NCBI RefSeq assembly: GCF_021390435.2 | Contig: NZ_JAJVCN010000001.1 | Location: 992,001-1,056,000 of the forward strand | DNA: 64,000 nt | Origin: Kibdelosporangium philippinense | Lineage (GTDB): Bacteria; Actinomycetota; Actinomycetes; Mycobacteriales; Pseudonocardiaceae | Direction of reading: 5' to 3' | In this document: piece by piece, positions 51,442 to 59,564 of the stretch | Layout of the letters: the number at the start of each line of letters is the position of its first letter | Position numbering within the stretch: position 1 is the stretch's first letter | Notes under the pieces: generated by a model | Databases searched by the model: none | What the model was told of the DNA's origin: nothing | The model's input: the letters and a program-made list of their open reading frames with translations, nothing else | Position numbers and translations under genes: made by a program

Positions 51442-51469
51442 GCCGTGAAGGTCTTCTTACCTTGACGGC
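51442..51469. repeat. Palindromic dispersed repeat (copy 5), left half split by an IS1380
   Basis: GCCGTGAAGGT (51442-51452), loop CTTCTT, ACCTTGACGGC (51459-51469). It is the exact reverse complement of 8381-8408. The next bases TTGAA are followed by the IS1380 end. The rest of this repeat copy continues at 58541. Confidence 0.7.
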
Positions 51470-51632
51470 GTTGAACCTGGATTCACCGTTGATCTTGGGT
51501 TGTGGTTGTGGTGGTGGGTGGTTGTGGTGGTGGGCTGGTGGTGTGTGGTGTGGTCGTGTGGGAGTTGCTGGTCTGCCCAGCTTTTCCACTGTGGTCTTTC
51601 GGGTTGGGCCTGGTCAGGCGGGTGGTTAGGGG

Positions 51633-52381
51633 TCAGGCGGGGTGGGGTGGGGCGTGGATGGTGGTGAACAGGTGGGTGAAGTCGTGGGCCCAGGGCCAGT
51701 CTTGTGGTAGTCGCAGGGTGATGTGGCGGGCGGTGCGGGTGACGCGGGCGGCGATGGTGATCAACCGGCGGCGCAGGGTGGTCAGCCGTGTTCGGGCGTG
51801 GGCGGGGCCGGCCAGGGTTGCGGTGGCGCGTAGGAGGTTGTGGGTCAGGGCGGCCAGGGAGAGCCAGGCGGCGTTGGCGGCGAACAGTCCGGACGGGAAG
51901 TGGGCCAGTGGGCCGGCCGCGAGTTCGGCGAAGACGTGTTCGATCGCGCCACTGCGTTGGTCGTGCAGACGCCAGGCGGTGGCCGTGTCGAAGCCGGCCG
52001 CGTCGGGCTCGGTGGTGGCGGGCCTGGTGGTGGCGGGCCTGGTGGTGTCGGGCTCGGTGGTGGCGGGCGGGAGGTTGGTGAACACCGCGTGGTAGCGCCA
52101 GGCTGGGAACAACTCGCCCTGCTCGTCGCGGGTGGTGATCCGGGTCCGGCGGACCAGTAGCCGGGCGGTGGTTTTCTGGCCGGGGTTGACGGTCGGGTTG
52201 GTGAACGCGGTGTGGCTGGTCTCGGCGATCTGGGCGGTGTGGATCAGCTGTCCGGTGTGCGGGTCGAGGACCGGGTCGCGGTAGGTGTGCTGTTGCCAGG
52301 CGTGCTCGGTGATCGCGTGGATCGCCGTGCGGATCGCGGAATGTTGTGGGGCGGTGATGGAGAACCAGGCCCCTTCGAGCG
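51633..52381 (-). pseudogene. IS1380-family transposase, C-terminal half
   Basis: A frame of about 250 codons with no start, open from the IS256 junction: DTLEGAWFSITAPQHSAIRTA, GELFPAWRYHAVFTNLPP, then RSGAIEHVFAELAAGPLAHFPSG and LPQDWPWAHDF near the end. An unusual tandem TTEPDTTRPA-type repeat sits in the middle. It is truncated by the IS256 left end. Confidence 0.8.
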
Positions 52382-53064
52382 TGTCAGATGGTCTGTGTAT
52401 GAGATCAACTTGTTGAAGGAGTACACAGGTGACCGTGACTGATGATCAGCTGCCGCCGGCTCGTCAGGCGATCAACGAGATGATCGATGCCGGGCTGTTG
52501 GACGATGTGATGTCCAAGGTGGACCAGGAAGGTCTGGCGCTGACCGGGACGGGCGGGTTTCTGCCCGAGCTGGTCAAAGCCGTGCTGGAGCGTGGGTTGC
52601 AGGGCGAGATGACCGGGCATCTCGGTTATGAGAAAGGCGATCCGGCCGGGCGCGGTTCGGGCAACTCCCGCAACGGCTCAAGCGGCAAAACCCTGTCCAC
52701 CGAGGTCGGTGACATCGATCTGAGCGTGCCGCGGGACCGGGCCGGGAGCTTCGAGCCCCGTCTGGTGCCCAAGGGCTCGCGACGGGCCGGCGGTCTGGAC
52801 GACATGATCATCTCGTTGTATGCGGGTGGGATGACCGTGCGCGATATCCAGCATCACCTGGCTCGCACGCTGGGCACGGAGCTGTCGCACGACACCATCT
52901 CCACCATCACCGACGCGGTGCTGGAGGAGGTCAAGGCCTGGCAGAGCAGGCCGTTGGAGGAGATCTATCCGATCATCTACATGGACGCGCTGGTGGTGAA
53001 GGTCCGCGATTGTCGGCGTATCCGGTGATGTGTCCAGGTGAGTACGAACTGATGTGTCCAGGTG

Positions 53065-53835
53065 TCAAGCGACGGTGGCGGTGTCCGTGATGGCGGCGAG
53101 TCGGTTCTTCAGCCGGTAGCTGGGGCCGTTGATGGGGATGACGTCGCAGTGGTGCAGGAGCCGGTCGAGGATCGCGGTGGCGAGGACCTCGTCGCTGAAG
53201 ACTTGGGCCCATTCCCCGAAGTTCTTATTCGAGGTCAGAATGACGGAGCCTTTCTCGTAGCGCTTCGAAATAACCTGGAAGACCAGGTTGGCTTCGGCGC
53301 GTTCGAGGGGCTGATAGCCCACCTCGTCGATCACGAGGACGTTGGGCCGTAGGTAGGTGCGCAGAGTGCTGGTGAGCCGTCCGATCGCGTCGGCGGCTTT
53401 CAGGCGGCGGACCATGTCGTCCAGGGTGGTGAAGTAGACGGTGTAGCCGGCGCGGCAGGCAGCGACCGCGAGAGCGACGGCGATGTGTGTTTTCCCGACT
53501 CCGGGCGGCCCGAGCAGAGCGGCGTTGCCTTTGTCCTCAATGAACGAGAGCGTGGCCAAGTCTTTGATCTTCCGCGGATCCAGCTCGGGCTGGAAGGAGA
53601 AGTCGTAGTCGTCCAGGGTCTTGTGGTGCGGCAGTTTCGACAGGCGCAGGGCGCTGCGGAAGCGGCGTTCGTCGCGGACGGCGGCTTCCTCTTCCAGGAC
53701 CAGGTCGAGGAACTCGAGGTATCCCATCTGGTTGTCCTCGGCGCGGCGGGCGAAGGTGTCGAGCTGGCTGGGCAGGTGGTTCAGGCCGAGCCGGGTGGCG
53801 GTGGAGCGGATGCGGGTGGTGACCAGCTCGTTCAA
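53065..53835 (-). CDS. istB: IS21-family helper ATPase IstB
   Basis: 256 residues: IstB/DnaC-type AAA+ ATPase with Walker A LLGPPGVGKTHIAVAL, VLVIDEVGYQPL (Walker B) and VILTSNKNFGEW. It helps the transposase select targets and assemble. Its start overlaps the end of IstA by 4 bp (ATGA). Confidence 0.95.
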   Translation of the reverse strand: MNELVTTRIRSTATRLGLNHLPSQLDTFARRAEDNQMGYLEFLDLVLEEEAAVRDERRFRSALRLSKLPHHKTLDDYDFSFQPELDPRKIKDLATLSFIEDKGNAALLGPPGVGKTHIAVALAVAACRAGYTVYFTTLDDMVRRLKAADAIGRLTSTLRTYLRPNVLVIDEVGYQPLERAEANLVFQVISKRYEKGSVILTSNKNFGEWAQVFSDEVLATAILDRLLHHCDVIPINGPSYRLKNRLAAITDTATVA

Positions 53836-55319
53836 CGGTGATCCTTCGTCTGCGGTAGTGCTGTGGTCCTGCTGGGTCCGGTGCCGGTGAGTTGTTCATA
53901 GACCGACAGCGGGCGGTGTTCGACCTTGATCTGTGCGGCGGCGGTGCGGGTGAGCAGCGCCTCCAGTGACCGGGGCCACGACTGTTCAGGCGCGGTATTG
54001 GGCCGCAGCGGGATGACCTTCCCGTCGTGGTCGTCGTCCTCGATGCTGGTGGTAACCGCGCGGGTGTGGCCGTCGGGCAGACCGTCCCAATGGGTTTCGT
54101 CGACGACCCGCTGGCCTCTGGTCGTGGCCCGGGGATGGACGGCCAGCAGGGTGCCGTCGGCTAGGTTGCCGGTCGTGGCCGCGTCGATGGATGTGGCATG
54201 CAGGCTGATGGTGTCGGCGGTGGCGCGGATCTCGACCAGCTGGCGGTGACGGACCTTGCGGGCAGGAACTGAGTAAAGGCTGGCGTCGAACGCGACCAGG
54301 CAGTCCTTGCCGACGTGCCGCAGATGCCGCTGCGTGACCAGATACGGACTGACTGGGATTGGGTGCAGGGCCGAGTGGTCACGGGCGGCGCGGTGGCCGA
54401 TGACCTCGCCGTGCGTGCTGTGGACGCGCTTGCGCCGCAACGGGACCCAGGCGGTGAACGCCGAGTCCATCTCCTCCAGGCTGGCGAACCCACGACCGGC
54501 CAGGACGTGATCGCGCACGATCGCGACTTGGCGCTCGACCCGGCCCTTGCCGGTCGGGCGGTATGCGGCCAGCACGTCGATGTCGAAGTCGTAGTGCCCG
54601 GCGAACGCCACGGCTTCCGGATGCAACGGAACGGCCTTGCCTGGGGCGACATGCCGACGCACCACGGTCTTGGTGCGGTCGTAGACGATCGCCCGAGGCA
54701 CCCCGCCGAAGTGCTCGAACGCCCGGCGATGGCAGGCGAAGAAGGTCTCCAGGTCCTGACTGGTGGTAAAGCAGCAGAACGGGTCGCGTGAATAGGACAA
54801 GGTCATGTGGAACGAGTAGACCTTCGGAATGCCGACATGCGCGAGGATCTGACCCTCGTCCCCCCAGTCCACTTGGGCCTGCGCGCCTGGGATCACCTCG
54901 AACCGGCGGTGCAGGAGCCCCAGCTCGTCCGGGGCGATACCCAGCTCGGCCGCGATCCTGGGACGGGCCTCCTGCAAATACAGCTTGACGCGCTGATAGT
55001 TGCCGGTGAACCCGTACTGCTCGACCAGCCGCTCGTGAATAACCGTGCCTTTCAGCAGCAGCTCTGAGCGCAGCCACGCATCGATCACCGGCGCCATCGC
55101 GGCGATCACCGGCGTGCGGGTCCCCTTGCGGCTGCTGCCTCGCGGCGGTCCTGGCCGCGCGTCGCTGGCCAGGTATTTGCGGACAGTCTGCCGGTGCAGC
55201 CCGGTCTCCCGCGCGATCGCAGAGATGCTCATCGCGCCGGACTCATACAAGCCACGGAAGCGACGCAGCTCCGCCCACCGCTCCTCGTCCAAGATCACCA
55301 GTGCCGTCCCTATACACAC
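53832..55319 (-). CDS. istA: IS21-family transposase IstA
   Basis: 495 residues. An N-terminal HTH (MSISAIARETGLHRQTVRKYL) is followed by an rve core with AQVDWGDEGQI (first Asp), AIVYDRTKTVV (second Asp region) and KGRVERQVAIVRDHVL (Glu), then a C-terminal beta domain. Complete in length. The first codon may be GTG 55319 or GTG 55298. With IstB and intact ends, the element may be active. Confidence 0.93.
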   Translation of the reverse strand: MCIGTALVILDEERWAELRRFRGLYESGAMSISAIARETGLHRQTVRKYLASDARPGPPRGSSRKGTRTPVIAAMAPVIDAWLRSELLLKGTVIHERLVEQYGFTGNYQRVKLYLQEARPRIAAELGIAPDELGLLHRRFEVIPGAQAQVDWGDEGQILAHVGIPKVYSFHMTLSYSRDPFCCFTTSQDLETFFACHRRAFEHFGGVPRAIVYDRTKTVVRRHVAPGKAVPLHPEAVAFAGHYDFDIDVLAAYRPTGKGRVERQVAIVRDHVLAGRGFASLEEMDSAFTAWVPLRRKRVHSTHGEVIGHRAARDHSALHPIPVSPYLVTQRHLRHVGKDCLVAFDASLYSVPARKVRHRQLVEIRATADTISLHATSIDAATTGNLADGTLLAVHPRATTRGQRVVDETHWDGLPDGHTRAVTTSIEDDDHDGKVIPLRPNTAPEQSWPRSLEALLTRTAAAQIKVEHRPLSVYEQLTGTGPSRTTALPQTKDHR

Positions 55320-55917
55320 CCGCCAGGTCGCACGACAGCTTGACGATCACCAGCGCGTACCGACACCCCGACACGCTACAAAGTGGACACATTAACCCGT
55401 ACGTGGCTGGTCACATGAGTCCGTACGCCGACAGCGATGGCCATCAGGTGCGCAACAAGGCCGCGCACATCGCCATCGGCGTGGATCTCGACGGCGTGAA
55501 ACACGTGCTCGGGATCTGGGTGCAGGCCACGGAGGGCGCGAAGTTCTGGGCCGACGGTGTTGACGTGGGAGAACGCGTGGGACCGATTCGTGCCGTTCCT
55601 GGCGTTCCCGCCGGAGCTCCGCAAGATCATCTACACCACGAACGCGATCGAGTCGTTGAACTACCAGCTCCGCAAGATCATCAAGAACCGGGGGCATTTC
55701 CCGACCGATGACGCGGTGATCAAACTGTTGTGGCTGGCCATCCGCGACATCGAGGACAAACGCGCCCGGCAACGCCAGAAAGAGAAAGGCAAGCCCCGAG
55801 ACCAACGCAAAGCCCCCGCACGGCTCGTCGAGGGAGCAACAGTCAGCGGCTGGAAACAAGCCCTCGGCGCCCTTGTGCTGCACTACCCCGACCGGCTAAC
55901 CCACCACATCAACTAAC

Positions 55918-57637
55918 CCTGAGTATTCATGGCGATCTTGATTCGGGCGCCGTGTCGGAACAGGGAAAAGTGCTCCTGAGCTGGGAAGATGAGGTTGCTA
56001 ATGCCTGTTCTTACCTATGAAGCTCTGGAGCACTTTCGACGTGGATGTTACTGGGTGGTCGCGGGATCTGGCGGTAGAAGTCGGTGGGCGTGGCGTGGTC
56101 AGTCATGCCGGGACCGCGGCGGTGCGGTTGCTGGCCGACCGCACCGGGTTGACGGAAGGCTTGTCGCGGGCGATGGCGCGGCGTGGGTTCATGCCGGTGC
56201 ATGACCGTGGCCGGGTGTTCGCCGACACCGCGGTGTTGATCGCTGACGGCGGGCGGGTCCTGTCGGATCTGGCTGTCCTGCGCGATCAGGCCGAACTGTT
56301 CGGGCCGGTCGCCTCAGATCCGACGTTGTGGCGCACGTTGGACGCGGTCGGTCAGGTGCAGCGCAACAAGATCGCCCGTGTGCGTGCCCGGATCCGCGAG
56401 CATGTGTGGTCGTTGATCGAGCGACGGCACGGCCGGATTCCGCCGTCGCGGGTGGCCGACCGTGATCTGGGCACGACCGTGGTGGTCCGGTTGGATGGTT
56501 CGCTGGTGATCGCGCACTCGGACAAACAACTCGCCGCGGGAACCTACAAGGGCAGCTTCGGTCATCATCCGCTGCTGGCCATGTGTGACAACACCGGCGA
56601 ATCGCTGGCCCTGTTGCTGCGCACAGGAAGCGCCGGATCCAACACGACAGCTGATCACCTCGAGGTCCTCGACGCCGCGATCGCCCAGATCCCGGCGAAA
56701 CATCGAAGGAACCTTCTAGTCACCGTGGACGGCGCGGGCGCCTCCCACGGTCTCATCAAGTACATCACCGCGCTGAACGCCAAGCCAGGCAGGCAGGCGC
56801 ACTACAGCGTCGGCTGGGAACTCGGTGCGCGGGAACGAGCCGCGATCGGCCGTGTCCCCGCGAAGGCATGGCAGGCAGTGCTCGATCACCACGGCGATCC
56901 TCGGCCGCTGGACAAAGCCGGCGTGGTGGAACTGACCGCGCTACTACGTCACCACCCCGACGGGGACCAACTGGAGAACTGGCCGGCCGATCTGCGGATC
57001 ATCTGTCGTCGTGAGAAACCCCACCCCGGCGCACAGTTGTCCCTGTTCGAAGAAGCCGACGGCTGGCGCTACCAACTGGTGGCCACCAACACCCCGGGCA
57101 GCGGTTCGGGCGCCACCGTCCAGTTCCTGGAAGCCCGTCACCGCCCGCACGCCCGAGTCGAGGACCACGTCCGCTGCGGCAAGCAAACCGGCCTCGGTCA
57201 CCTGCCCTCCACCAAGATCGAGATCAACCGGGCCTGGTGTCTGGCCGCCACCATCGCCATCGACCTGCTCGCCTGGCTGCGCCTGCTCTGCCTTGAGGGC
57301 ACCCTCGCCAAAGCCGAACCCAAAACCCTGCGCTACCGGCTACTGCACACCGCCGCCCGCATCGTCCGCGGCCAACGCAAACGCAAGATCAAAATCCCGG
57401 AAACCTGGCCCTGGGCCGACCCTCTCGCCGCCTGCCTCCGGGCAGCGCTGGCCCTGCCACCACCAACTCGATGACCCCTGTCCCTGCCCCTCGACCTGAA
57501 AGGCCCGCCCCCCAACCCGGCGCCCAGCCAACACCGGCGGCCGGGCTCGAACCCTGACCATCACCACACAGCAACCAACTCAAGATCAACATCCGAACCG
57601 GCACAGGCGGACACGTCACCCACGTGAATGATCAAGG
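55918..57637 (+). mobile_element. Second IS1380-family element, apparently intact
   Basis: About 1720 bp with degenerate inverted ends (CCTGAGTATTCATGG at the left, CCTTGATCATTCACG read inward at the right). CTAAC lies directly outside both ends (55913-55917 and 57638-57642), a 5-bp target duplication. It landed in the stop codon of the IS256 transposase. Confidence 0.85.
56017..57474 (+). CDS. IS1380-family transposase
   Basis: 485 residues, full family length. Typical segments: VVSHAGTAAVRLLADRTGL, RVFADTAVLIADGG, VVRLDGSLVIAHSDK (first Asp region), LLVTVDGAGASHGLI (second Asp), VEDHVRCGKQTGLGHLPS (Glu/His region) and a C-terminal LRLLCL...YRLLHTAARIV. No disruption is seen, so it may be active. 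It differs in sequence from the broken IS1380 halves around it. Confidence 0.93.
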   Translation: MKLWSTFDVDVTGWSRDLAVEVGGRGVVSHAGTAAVRLLADRTGLTEGLSRAMARRGFMPVHDRGRVFADTAVLIADGGRVLSDLAVLRDQAELFGPVASDPTLWRTLDAVGQVQRNKIARVRARIREHVWSLIERRHGRIPPSRVADRDLGTTVVVRLDGSLVIAHSDKQLAAGTYKGSFGHHPLLAMCDNTGESLALLLRTGSAGSNTTADHLEVLDAAIAQIPAKHRRNLLVTVDGAGASHGLIKYITALNAKPGRQAHYSVGWELGARERAAIGRVPAKAWQAVLDHHGDPRPLDKAGVVELTALLRHHPDGDQLENWPADLRIICRREKPHPGAQLSLFEEADGWRYQLVATNTPGSGSGATVQFLEARHRPHARVEDHVRCGKQTGLGHLPSTKIEINRAWCLAATIAIDLLAWLRLLCLEGTLAKAEPKTLRYRLLHTAARIVRGQRKRKIKIPETWPWADPLAACLRAALALPPPTR

Positions 57638-57676
57638 CTAACCCAATTTACGATCACTTACACAGAAAACTTGACA

Positions 57677-58419
57677 AGCTCTGGAGAACCAGACCCCCTC
57701 CCGCACCAGCATCGTGATCAATTCCCCGACATAGAACCCGGAATCGCCGCGTACCAGCAGCGGCCCGGTCGCGCCCGCGGCGCGGGCGGTGCCCAGCGCG
57801 CGCCGGGCCAGCGAGCTCACCGCCCGGCGGGTATCGGCGTTGCCGCCCCGTAACCGGGTCGCCACGATCACCGGCCTGCCCGCCGCTGTGGTCAGGGTCG
57901 CGGCCAGCGTGTTCAACCCCAGCACCCCGGTGTAGCCGAACGCGGCCCCGTCTTTGCCCCGCCCGTAGACCTGGCTGATTTTCGAGTCCAGATCCAGCAA
58001 CCCTAACCGGTCGGCCCCCGCCAGCAGCGGCGTCAGCTCCGCCAAGCGGGCCAGCAGCCGGGCGGAGAGTTTCTCCAGTTGAGCGACATGACCCATGCTG
58101 AACCAGCGCAGGAACGTGCCCACTGTGGACGGTGCGCGGATCCCGGTGAACAACCCCGCCATGCCGCCATGCCGCCATGCCGCACCAGGTCCAGATCACT
58201 GATCGAGTCCGCGCCCGCGGCCATCCCGGCCACGATCGTGCTGATCTTCGCGCCCGCGTTCGCCCCGACCGAACCACCCAGCCGGACCAGCTCATCGGCC
58301 AGCTCCGACAACCCCGCGTCCTCGGCCAGCCGCATCACCGGCACCAGGCCCGCGTGCGACACCAATCCCGGATCGTCGAACCTCACCGACACCGCGCCAC
58401 GCGTATGCGATGCTTTCAC
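57677..58419 (-). pseudogene. IS1380-family transposase, N-terminal half with 8-bp frameshift
   Basis: Starts MKASHTRGAVSVRFDDPGLV at 58419, continues to LVRHGGM, then shifts frame at a triple ATGCCGCC repeat (about 58160-58184 on the plus strand) where one extra 8-bp unit sits. It resumes as AGLFTGIRAPSTVGTFLRW ... LLDLDSKISQVYG ... LLVRGDSGFYVG and is cut at EGVWFS by the IS256 end. Confidence 0.85.
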
Positions 58420-58540
58420 TCAGCAGATGCCCTCTCACTCGGTCCGATATGTTTCTGTCACAAGAACAATCGTCCCAAGTCAGAGGGCATCTGCCCGTTC
58501 ACGACACGACCAACCCACCAAGATCTTCGGTGAATCCAGG

Positions 58541-58640
58541 TTGAACGCCGTAAATCTTCCCCTCGCGCCGGCCTACCGCCCCGCACGGCGCGGCAAGCCT
58601 GAAACTCCTGGCATTGGCGTTGGACGCCCCTCGCGGGCGT
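58541..58640. repeat. Dispersed repeat (copy 5), right half
   Basis: After the TTGAA target duplication the sequence continues CGCCGTAAATCTTCCCCTCGC and later GCCTGAAACTCCTGGCATTGGCGTTGGACGCC in pieces shared, in reverse, with copy 1 (8194-8380). Joining 51475 to 58546 restores a copy with the same module order. Confidence 0.65.
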
Positions 58641-58662
58641 GACCAGCGCCGGACACCACTGG

Positions 58663-59496
58663 TCAGGGGCTGATTCTGGCCGCGGCTACGGGGTGCTTGC
58701 GCACCGGGACGATCTGGTCGCTGATCACGCTCCATCGGTACCCGGCGAACGTGTGATCCTTGGTGTTGGCGTAGAAGACCATGTGGCCGTACCCGGCGCC
58801 GGTTTCTTCCGTGCTCGCGGTGATCCGGGTGTCCCGGTAGGCATTGCCTTGGCCGACGATGCCGTGCGCGGCCTTGGTGGTGTCGATGACCTCCAGCACG
58901 TACGCCGAGGCGCCGTCAAGGGCTGGGCCGTTCTGCTCGCGGCCGATGATCTTACGTACCAGCACGACGTGGCCGGTGAAGTCGTCCGCCTCCGGGTACT
59001 TGATCGCGATGAGGTCGCCAGGGCGAAGACCGGTGACCTTCGTGACCCTCTTGAAGTGTGGTATCGGTTTGTTGCCCGCGATCGCGTCGTGGTAGTCGCG
59101 GGCGAACGGGCTGGCATCGCCGAAATGGGTGCGGAAAAAGCGGGGGATGGCCCAGTCCGAGTACGTGTGTTTCAGCGTTTCGGTGACGAATGAGGCGCAC
59201 CGCGAGACGTTTGTGTAGGTGGCGGGCAGGCCTGGCTGTCCCCACCGCACGGTGGTCTCCTCCCGCCCCTGCCGGTACCGGTTGTACTTCCTTTCCGCGG
59301 GCCAGCCGATGGTGTTGAGGTGGTCGATCAACTCCTCAGCGGCCACTTGGTGCGCAACGGCAGACTGCTGATGGCCGGTCACAAGGGTGTAGGTGTGCGA
59401 AGCCGGAGCGGTGGCGCCAGCCACCACGACCGTGACAGTGGTCGACAGGAGACTCAGGCGCAGTGTCGCGGCGAACATGACGGAGATGCTTTTCAC
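58663..59496 (-). CDS. Secreted NlpC/P60-like amidase or peptidase
   Basis: 277 residues with a signal peptide (about 1-32, ...VVVAGATAPA). The core has TNVSRCASFVTETLKHTY (candidate catalytic Cys), GLRPGDLIAIKY and DFTGHVVLVRKI (candidate His), the order seen in NlpC/P60- and CHAP-type cysteine hydrolases. It probably acts on cell-wall peptides. GTG 59496 follows GGAGG at 4-5 nt; the longer frame is rejected. It lies 68 bp downstream of the TIM-barrel gene, probably in one operon. Confidence 0.7.
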   Translation of the reverse strand: MKSISVMFAATLRLSLLSTTVTVVVAGATAPASHTYTLVTGHQQSAVAHQVAAEELIDHLNTIGWPAERKYNRYRQGREETTVRWGQPGLPATYTNVSRCASFVTETLKHTYSDWAIPRFFRTHFGDASPFARDYHDAIAGNKPIPHFKRVTKVTGLRPGDLIAIKYPEADDFTGHVVLVRKIIGREQNGPALDGASAYVLEVIDTTKAAHGIVGQGNAYRDTRITASTEETGAGYGHMVFYANTKDHTFAGYRWSVISDQIVPVRKHPVAAARISP

Positions 59497-59564
59497 CGTT
59501 CCTCCAAGCTCGGGAAACCACATGAGTGCTGCGCAACGCCGTGTTGGCGTTGCGCAGCCGAAGG

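Larger units (their letters stand above)
53011..55433 (-). mobile_element. IS21-family insertion sequence
   Basis: 2423 bp. Ends TGTCGGCGTA (53011-53020) and TACGCCGACA (55424-55433) are inverted. GCGAT flanks both sides (53006-53010 and 55434-55438), a 5-bp target duplication; removing one copy restores the IS256 frame KVRD-GHQVR. GATGTGTCCAGGTG occurs twice at the left end, and TGTCCAC/TGTGACC variants at the right, as in the multiple transposase sites of the family. Confidence 0.92.
52429..55916 (+). pseudogene. IS256-family (mutator) transposase, split and internally deleted
   Basis: N-terminal piece 52429-53010 (ELVKAVLERGLQGEMTGHLGY, GDIDLSVPRDR, YPIIYMDALVVKVRD), then an IS21, then 55434-55548 (GHQVRNKAAHIAIGVDLDG ... 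EGAKFWA). A deletion joins this out of frame to the C-terminal piece 55560-55916 (WENAWDRFVPFLAFPPELR, IYTTNAIESLN with the conserved Glu). About 110 residues, including one catalytic Asp, are missing. It is dead. Confidence 0.88.
52382..57676 (+). mobile_element. IS256-family element, interrupted twice
   Basis: The left end (TGTCAGATGGTCTGTGTA, from 52382) and the inverted right end (TGTCAAGTTTTCTGTGTA, to 57676) match at most positions and bracket the split transposase. No 8-bp target duplication is seen outside (GAGCG on the left, AGCTC on the right), which suggests that its two flanks were not originally one site. Confidence 0.7.
51476..58540. mobile_element. Nested insertion-sequence block bounded by IS1380 ends
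   Basis: The left end starts CCTGGATTCACCG (51476-51488) and the right end is CGGTGAATCCAGG (58528-58540), perfect 13-bp inverted repeats with further inward similarity (GATCTTGG). TTGAA flanks both sides (51471-51475 and 58541-58545). Inside are an IS1380 C-terminal half, an IS256 broken by an IS21 and by a second IS1380, and an IS1380 N-terminal half. Total 7065 bp. Confidence 0.85.

Noticed and set aside
52000..52080. Tandem GGTGGTGGCGGGCCT units as a regulatory minisatellite
   Set aside because: They encode the TTEPDTTRPA repeat inside the broken IS1380 transposase and are explained by that frame.
53011..53060. Direct repeats GATGTGTCCAGGTG as a CRISPR or iteron array
   Set aside because: There are only two units, and they lie at the IS21 end, where multiple transposase-binding sites are expected.
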